Source: Limnanthes douglasii subsp. nivea | Lineage: Eukaryota > Streptophyta > Magnoliopsida > Brassicales > Limnanthaceae | DNA: 64,000 bases | Assembly (NCBI GenBank): GCA_036936605.1 | Contig: JAUPFV010000003.1 | Span: forward strand, 145,484,997-145,548,996 | Reading direction: 5' to 3' | In this document: positions 59,380-64,000 of the stretch, piece after piece | Layout of the letters: each line of letters opens with the position of its first letter | How positions within the stretch are numbered: the stretch's first letter is position 1 | Program-made: the position numbers and the translations under genes | Notes under the pieces: generated by a model | Told to the model about the DNA's origin: nothing | Databases searched by the model: none | The model's input: only the letters and a program-made list of their open reading frames with translations

Positions 59380-59787
59380 ATCTTGAACTATGGTACTGCT
59401 AGATTTGTTCATTTTGTAGGATAGCATTGGAGCTCAAGAAATGTTGGCTAAAGATGAAGAAGAAGATGTGGATGCTGGGGATTGTAAAAGATGAAGTGTT
59501 TTTGGATGCTTGAGTAGATTAGAAAGCCCCTGTCTTTTATTTTTTGTTTTTGGAGGAAAAGTTTTGGCTCCAATTTTTCATTGTCTTAAATTTTGGGTCA
59601 ATTAACTTTTGATCCTTCAACTTTGTAATTCTTCGATTAGTTAATAAAATTGTTTCCTTTAATTAAAAAATAATAATAATAATAACAAAAAATTTCAACT
59701 TTCATCCACTTATTACAAAAAATAATGTTATTTAACAATTCACCTGCCTGCAAATTTCAAAATTTACTTGAACATCAATTTCTTTTA

Positions 59788-60714
59788 GGGTACGGCTATA
59801 TATACCCAAATGTGATTTAAGTATACCCAAAAAACGCAGTTGACTTTTATTTGACTTTTTTAGGACGAAAAAACCCTTGAAATTTCATTTAATATCCGAA
59901 TTGACACTAAGTAAAAAAAACACTAAGTATATCCTAGATACACCCAATTCACAAAACAATCTATTTGGTTATGTATACCCAAAAAAACACAACTCTCTAC
60001 TAGATCAAACCCCATATTACTACAATTTTGTGAAATTCTTCAAATTGTTCTTTAACATTCAAAGTTGCATCAAGAACATTCAAACTCTTTTTAATTTTTT
60101 TAAACTTCTTCTAATAAAAACACAAAATCAAAACTTGTTTTTTTGAATTTTTTTTTTTAAAAAAAAAATTAAAAATTTAGTTACTAAAAAATTCATAATT
60201 TTCGGTTGTTTGGAAGCCATTTTCCGGCCGAAATTCGGCCGGAAAATGACCATTTGCGATGGCTGAGGGTACCATAGGTACAAAGGGGGTGTACCGACCG
60301 GTACACCCCCTCTGTACCTATGGTACACTATGTACCGACCGGTACGCTCAGCCTTCGCAAATGGCCATTTTCCGGTCGAATTTCGGCCGGAAAATGGTCT
60401 TCAAACACCCTAAAATTCTGATTTGTTTACCTAATTCAACCATAACCCTAAATTTTGATACTAAGACTAAGTTTTTATATTTTAGTTCGCCGGATTTTAG
60501 TTCGCCGGATAAATTAGAGAGAACTTGAAGGTTTTAGAGAGAAGTTAGAGAGTGTAATTGAAAAAATGAGGTGGATAAGATTAGTAAAAAAAAAAAACCC
60601 TTATATACCTAGAAAAGGGTATTTTTGTCAAAATTTGGGTATACTTAAATCATCTTTGGGTATACTCAAAATTGGGTATACTTAAACCCGAATTTGGTAT
60701 ATATAGCTTTACCC
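59788..60714. mobile_element. Mutator-type MITE (927 bp) with hairpin core
   Basis: Inverted ends GGGTACGGCTATATATACCC and, reversed, GGGTAAAGCTATATATACCA, each followed by repeated AAGTATACCCAA words. An exact 9-bp duplication TTTCTTTTA (59779-59787 and 60715-60723) points to the Mutator superfamily. The centre (about 60210-60400) is palindromic, with TTTTCCGGCCGAA-type arms around a perfect-looking stem. No transposase. Confidence 0.85.
60269..60326. repeat. 27-bp stem hairpin inside the MITE
   Basis: Arms 60269-60295 and 60300-60326 pair at 26 of 27 positions around the 4-nt loop GACC. A weaker outer palindrome of TTTCCGGCCGAAATTCGGCC type flanks it. Confidence 0.92.
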
Positions 60715-60723
60715 TTTCTTTTA

Positions 60724-61373
60724 TTTAGGCACTCACCACAAACTTCCAAATATCGAACTTTTTATAATCAGAAGATATGCATCATCATATTGCGAGGTGT
60801 GGGGATAGGATAGGGTGCACGCAACCCTATGAGGATAATTGGTGGGTCCCAATCAAAGCTTTAATTCGATTGGATGAAGAGATACTTTGCTTGAAAGCAC
60901 CCAAGAGTCGCCACTACACTACAGTGCTAGCAAGATTCTTTTCCACTTAAAGCCGGAAGCAACAAATCTAAGATAGATTCATAAACATAAAATCAAAGCA
61001 ATCAAGAGAGATCTTAAATAAATATCTTTAATGAGAAAGAAACCAAAACACAGCAACTTTAATAAATAAACCCCACGCAACACCATCTTTGCAGTTGCAG
61101 TGTGGTTTTTGCGCTGTGTTAGTCAACAAACACTTCACCAAACCCATCTTTCTTTAACCCCAAAGATCAAATATCTTCCTTTCAAATAGATAAATAAGCA
61201 GGGGTTAAGAGAAGGAAAATGGGTCTGGATTTGTTCTAGTAGGTGTGTGTATATATAAAAATATATGACACTAGAAAGCTTCAGTCGCAAACCTGGGAAA
61301 GTCAGGCGAGCATTTTGGGGAAGGAATCTGGGGTTGCATCCATGAGATCACCACCGCTCTTGCTTTCGCTAGG
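60724..61373 (+). promoter_or_regulatory. Upstream region and leader of the BTB gene
   Basis: A TATA candidate ATATATAAAA lies at 61251-61260, about 115-120 bp before the ATG. The rest has no ORF of interest. The promoter DNA directly abuts the Mutator-type MITE at 60714. Confidence 0.45.
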
Positions 61374-61398
61374 ATGTCAGAATCTGCTTATAGAGTAG
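61342..61398 (+). other. Upstream ORF overlapping the BTB start codon
   Basis: ATG at 61342 opens an 18-codon ORF (MRSPPLLLSLGCQNLLIE), out of frame with the BTB start at 61374 and ending 24 bp after it. If in the leader, it would lower initiation at the main ATG. Transcript start not known. Confidence 0.5.
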
Positions 61399-62683
61399 AC
61401 ACCACCTCCCGTCTCGCTCAATGGAGAATCGACAATCTTGCGTCTTTCACTTACCGTAAATCCGACCCTTTCAAGATCGGCAACTGGAACTGGTAATTAT
61501 CCCACAATTTCTACTCGTTACTCCTATTTTTCTTAGAGTAATATGGCTTCTTTCTTGTAGGCATTTATCAGTGGAAAAAAACAGGACCCTCTTCGTTAAA
61601 TTATATCCTGAGACATCCAATCTAACAAGAGAAAATCCTCCTATTGCTTCTTTCATCATTAGAGCCGTCTCTTCCGTGGGTGATCGCAAGGCTTTGACTC
61701 ATCCAGGTGATATTAGAATTCCGAAACAAATTATCTGCTTTTGTTATACAATTTTAGTCTATCTGATGTATGTATGTCTGAATTACCCACCTGAACAGGA
61801 TAAACAAAGTGACTATTGTAACATAATTAGACAAGAATAGAAACCTAATCTAATTTCCTTTTATGTAGTACAGAAGTAACCGACAAACAGTTGAAGAGCA
61901 ATGATGACTTTGTGTGGTCAATTGATATCCCATTAACAGGAAAATTCATTATTGACGTTGAGTTTCTCGATCTAAAGTCCGCACCAAAAGTACATCTCAT
62001 GTCCATCCATTAGTTCATTCCAATATCTCTCTAAGTTATTACCACAGAATCCAAGTTTTTACCGCTGTTTGTATATATAGGGTGCAGATCCCTGCTCCAT
62101 CTGGGCTGAAGGATCAACAAGGCAACAATCAAATGCAACTGCATTGACATCACTTGGCCGAATGTTGACAGAAAGCATCCACACCGATATCACCATTAAT
62201 GCTTCAGATGGGAGCATAGCAGCTCACCGCGCCGTTCTCGCCGCAAGATCTCCTGTTTTCCAGAGCATGTTCTCGCACGACCTGAAGGAGAAAGAATTGT
62301 CAACAATTTATATCTCTGACATGTCAATCGAAGCTTGCCAGGCATTTCTTAGTTATATATATGGAAATATCCAGCACCAAGAATTTCTAACCCACAGACT
62401 GGCGCTTCTCCAAGCAGCTGATAAATACGATATATCCGACCTGAAAGAAGCTTGCCATGATAGTCTACTAGAGGATATCGATGCGAAGAATGTACTTGAA
62501 AGGCTACAAACCGCAAACCTCTTTCAACTACCGAAACTGAAGATCAACTGTATGCGGTATCTAGTGAAGTTTGGTAAAATATTTGATATCCAAGATGAAT
62601 TCAATGTGTTCATGCAGTGCGGAGACAGGGATCTCATAGCTGAGATCTTTCACGAAGTTCTTAAAGCCTGGAAAGGTTTCTAG
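61374..62683 (+). CDS. BTB/POZ domain protein (At1g21780-like)
   Basis: Four exons with GT-AG introns: 61374-61492, 61561-61706, 61874-61989, 62081-62683; 327 residues, about the length of the Arabidopsis relative. Residues 1-127 (SAYRVDTTSRLAQWRI, DPFKIGNWNWHLSVEKNRT, GKFIIDVEFLDLK) form a MATH-like N-terminal domain. Residues about 155-260 are the BTB fold (IHTDITINASDGSIAAHRAV, LAARSPVFQSMFSHDLKEKE, ACQAFLSYIYGNI). The rest is a BACK-like helical tail ending EVLKAWKGF. BTB proteins of this type serve as substrate adaptors of CUL3 ubiquitin ligases; the substrate is unknown. It appears intact. Alternative in-frame starts are not supported. Confidence 0.92.
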
Positions 62684-63214
62684 AACTCAACTCAGAAAAA
62701 TAGTGGAAATTGTGCTACGTTGGTTTATTCTTCCGTGTTTTCAAGAAGCAAAATTGGACTTCTATTTGTATGAAGATTTTATTCTTTTATTTAGCTGTGT
62801 TTCATTGCATATAAAATATTGAAAAACTTGTAAAAAATTGATTGTTATGTAAAAAGCAATTGTAATTGATTGATTGATTCTGTTTGTATAGTGAAAAGAA
62901 ATCTTCCAAAGTCAGCTATAGCTATAGATGATCTAAATGATGTTTGAAAACTTGAAAATCTTCCAAATAATAGAAAAGAGTCGACATCCAATCCAAAGAA
63001 CTAAAATTTATGCTACCAAAGGTTTGATACAATCTTTATCTTGATGAAAATCCTCCAAATAATGGAAAAGAGTCTAACATCCAAATAATGGATCCAGAAA
63101 TATTAAGAAGGGCGGCAAGATTGAATAGTCCATTGGGCTTGTGCACCACTCTAGAACTTTATATGCTAACCTCAGGCTACTTCAGTCTATATGCCAAACC
63201 CTATTACTGCATAC
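62684..63214. other. BTB 3'UTR and intergenic
   Basis: 3'UTR to about 62880 with T-rich and AATATT/ATATAAAAT signals. The rest is empty. It does not contain the next kinesin exon expected on the minus strand. Confidence 0.5.
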
Positions 63215-63963
63215 CGTTAACCCCTTCCATAGCACCACTAACAACATGTTGAGCAGCAATATCATAGGCTTGACGTGTTGTAGTCGTAGAGCCAAACACC
63301 CTATCTAGAAGAGATTTTAATTATTAAAAGAGAATTAAATTTCTCTACTATTAAGATTTTATCTTAAGCAGGCAAATAAGGTCTTTTGAAAGCGATGCAA
63401 TTTTCCAAACAGGCATGATAGGAAATCAATGTATTAGTGTCAATGCCTTTAAACCCTTGCGGCATAATGCGAGAAGCTAGCAAATTATGGTACGATGAAA
63501 CAAGAACTACAAAACAACTATAGAGTGATAGTTTCGGAAGAGCAAGGTAAAGCCCGGACCACTACAAGATATATAAGTAAGGATAGCATGAAGCCAAGTT
63601 TGATTACCAAATTAATGAAGACAGAAAAGGTAGCAAATAGCAATCTTTTAGTCCGTTTCAGAAAAACTAAAATTACTATATCTAGGCAAATAAGAATCAG
63701 GCAAGTATGCTAGCAGAAAACTCCATTTTGCCAATGGAATAGACAGAACTAACCATATGCATAGGCAATTGACGGTTTCCTCATCCGCAGACCGAGCAAT
63801 CTCCTCCCCTTGTCGAATTTGTCTTGGACTGCCTGAACTATAGATCAAATTTCGATTTACGGATCATCATATAAATAAATTTCAGATGAACAAATTCCAC
63901 AAAAAAATGCACCTCAGTAGGCGAAATGAAACTGTCACGGTGACATTTTGTTTGGACCTCCGG
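63215..63963 (-). pseudogene. Kinesin-7 (KIN-7) motor fragment
   Basis: Three minus-strand exons with correct splice sites cover the start of the motor domain: 63963-63913 (RRSKQNVTVTVSFRLL), 63828-63754 (SPRQIRQGEEIARSADEE, then PSIAYAY in another frame) and 63304-63215 (DRVFGSTTTTRQAYDIAAQH, then VVSGAMEGVN). Middle exon: a deletion with frame change removes the residues normally between the ADGE and NPSIAYAYDRVFG motifs. The next exon (TVFAYGVTSSGKTHTM, with the ATP-binding P-loop) is absent before the BTB gene. So this is a truncated copy; upstream exons may continue beyond the window. A working kinesin seems excluded. Confidence 0.75.
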
Positions 63964-64000
63964 CTGTAAATTTTCTGCATAGGAATACTGAGACTTACTT
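63964..64000. other. Window edge, probable intron of the kinesin fragment
   Basis: T-rich tract and AG acceptor for the exon at 63963; too short to say more. Confidence 0.4.

Larger units (their letters stand above)
53939..59693 (+). mobile_element. Nearly full-length L1-like LINE
   Basis: About 5.75 kb with ORF1, ORF2, 3'UTR and an A-rich tail (AATTAAAAAATAATAATAAT near 59662-59682). Flanked by TTCAACTT (53931-53938 and 59694-59701), each preceded by A-rich DNA; this is at least an 8-bp target duplication. A handful of stops and shifts. Same superfamily as the LINEs at 1-6520 and 32110-33418. Confidence 0.88.

Noticed and set aside
1..64000. tRNA, rRNA or organelle-derived insertions
   Set aside because: No cloverleaf with conserved boxes and no recognisable rRNA or plastid genes; the TGGTATCAGAGC sites are primer-binding sites, not tRNA genes.

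Overview
The window is nuclear DNA from a flowering plant, most likely a eudicot. The evidence is GT-AG introns in AT-rich DNA, a HIPP-type heavy-metal-associated protein, a BTB/POZ protein closely matching an Arabidopsis family (At1g21780 type), kinesin-7 exons, and plant-type Ty1/copia, Ty3/gypsy, L1-like LINE, Mutator, PIF/Harbinger and CACTA remains. I cannot name the species. Only two host genes look intact: a three-exon HMA/HIPP-like gene (24201-24867) and a four-exon BTB gene (61374-62683). Broken host material includes an aspartic-protease fragment (16228-16910) and a kinesin-7 fragment (63215-63963).

Layout. 1-6520: an old L1-like LINE split by a 2160-bp Mutator-like element with a perfect 9-bp target duplication. 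7882-8928: a PIF/Harbinger-like element carrying 140-bp tandem repeats. 11166-16195: a compound LTR element in which three LTRs and two internal regions of a miniature (TRIM-like) retrotransposon are joined to the gag-pol and one LTR of an unrelated copia element; the whole block has one 5-bp target duplication. 18274-22401 and 34198-39158: two copies of one copia family, on opposite strands. 22971-23461: a solo LTR. 25110-26830: a decayed TRIM array. 32110-33418: a young, 5'-truncated LINE with an intact RNase H. 42095-45266: a third copia family interrupted by a TRIM LTR. 46817-49796: a very young LTR element with one 737-aa ORF. 53939-59693: a nearly full-length LINE. 59788-60714: a Mutator-type MITE with a 27-bp hairpin.

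Most interesting items. (1) The 46817-49796 element has near-identical LTRs, a PBS, a PPT and an exact TSD, and no protease, integrase or RT. Its gag is fused in frame to about 360 residues I cannot assign to any retroelement protein, and the stop codon is the first codon of the 3' LTR. (2) The compound TRIM/copia block at 11166-16195 has its junctions at the shared initiator-Met tRNA primer-binding site; a second TRIM/copia-LTR adjacency lies at 26.7 kb. (3) The TRIM LTR can fold into a large hairpin, and its internal region keeps a 26-codon micro-ORF next to the PBS. (4) The LINE at 32.1-33.4 kb shows two poly-A tracts, consistent with 3' transduction.

The elements do not form a pathway. 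They form layers of insertion whose order can partly be read from nesting, target duplications and LTR divergence.
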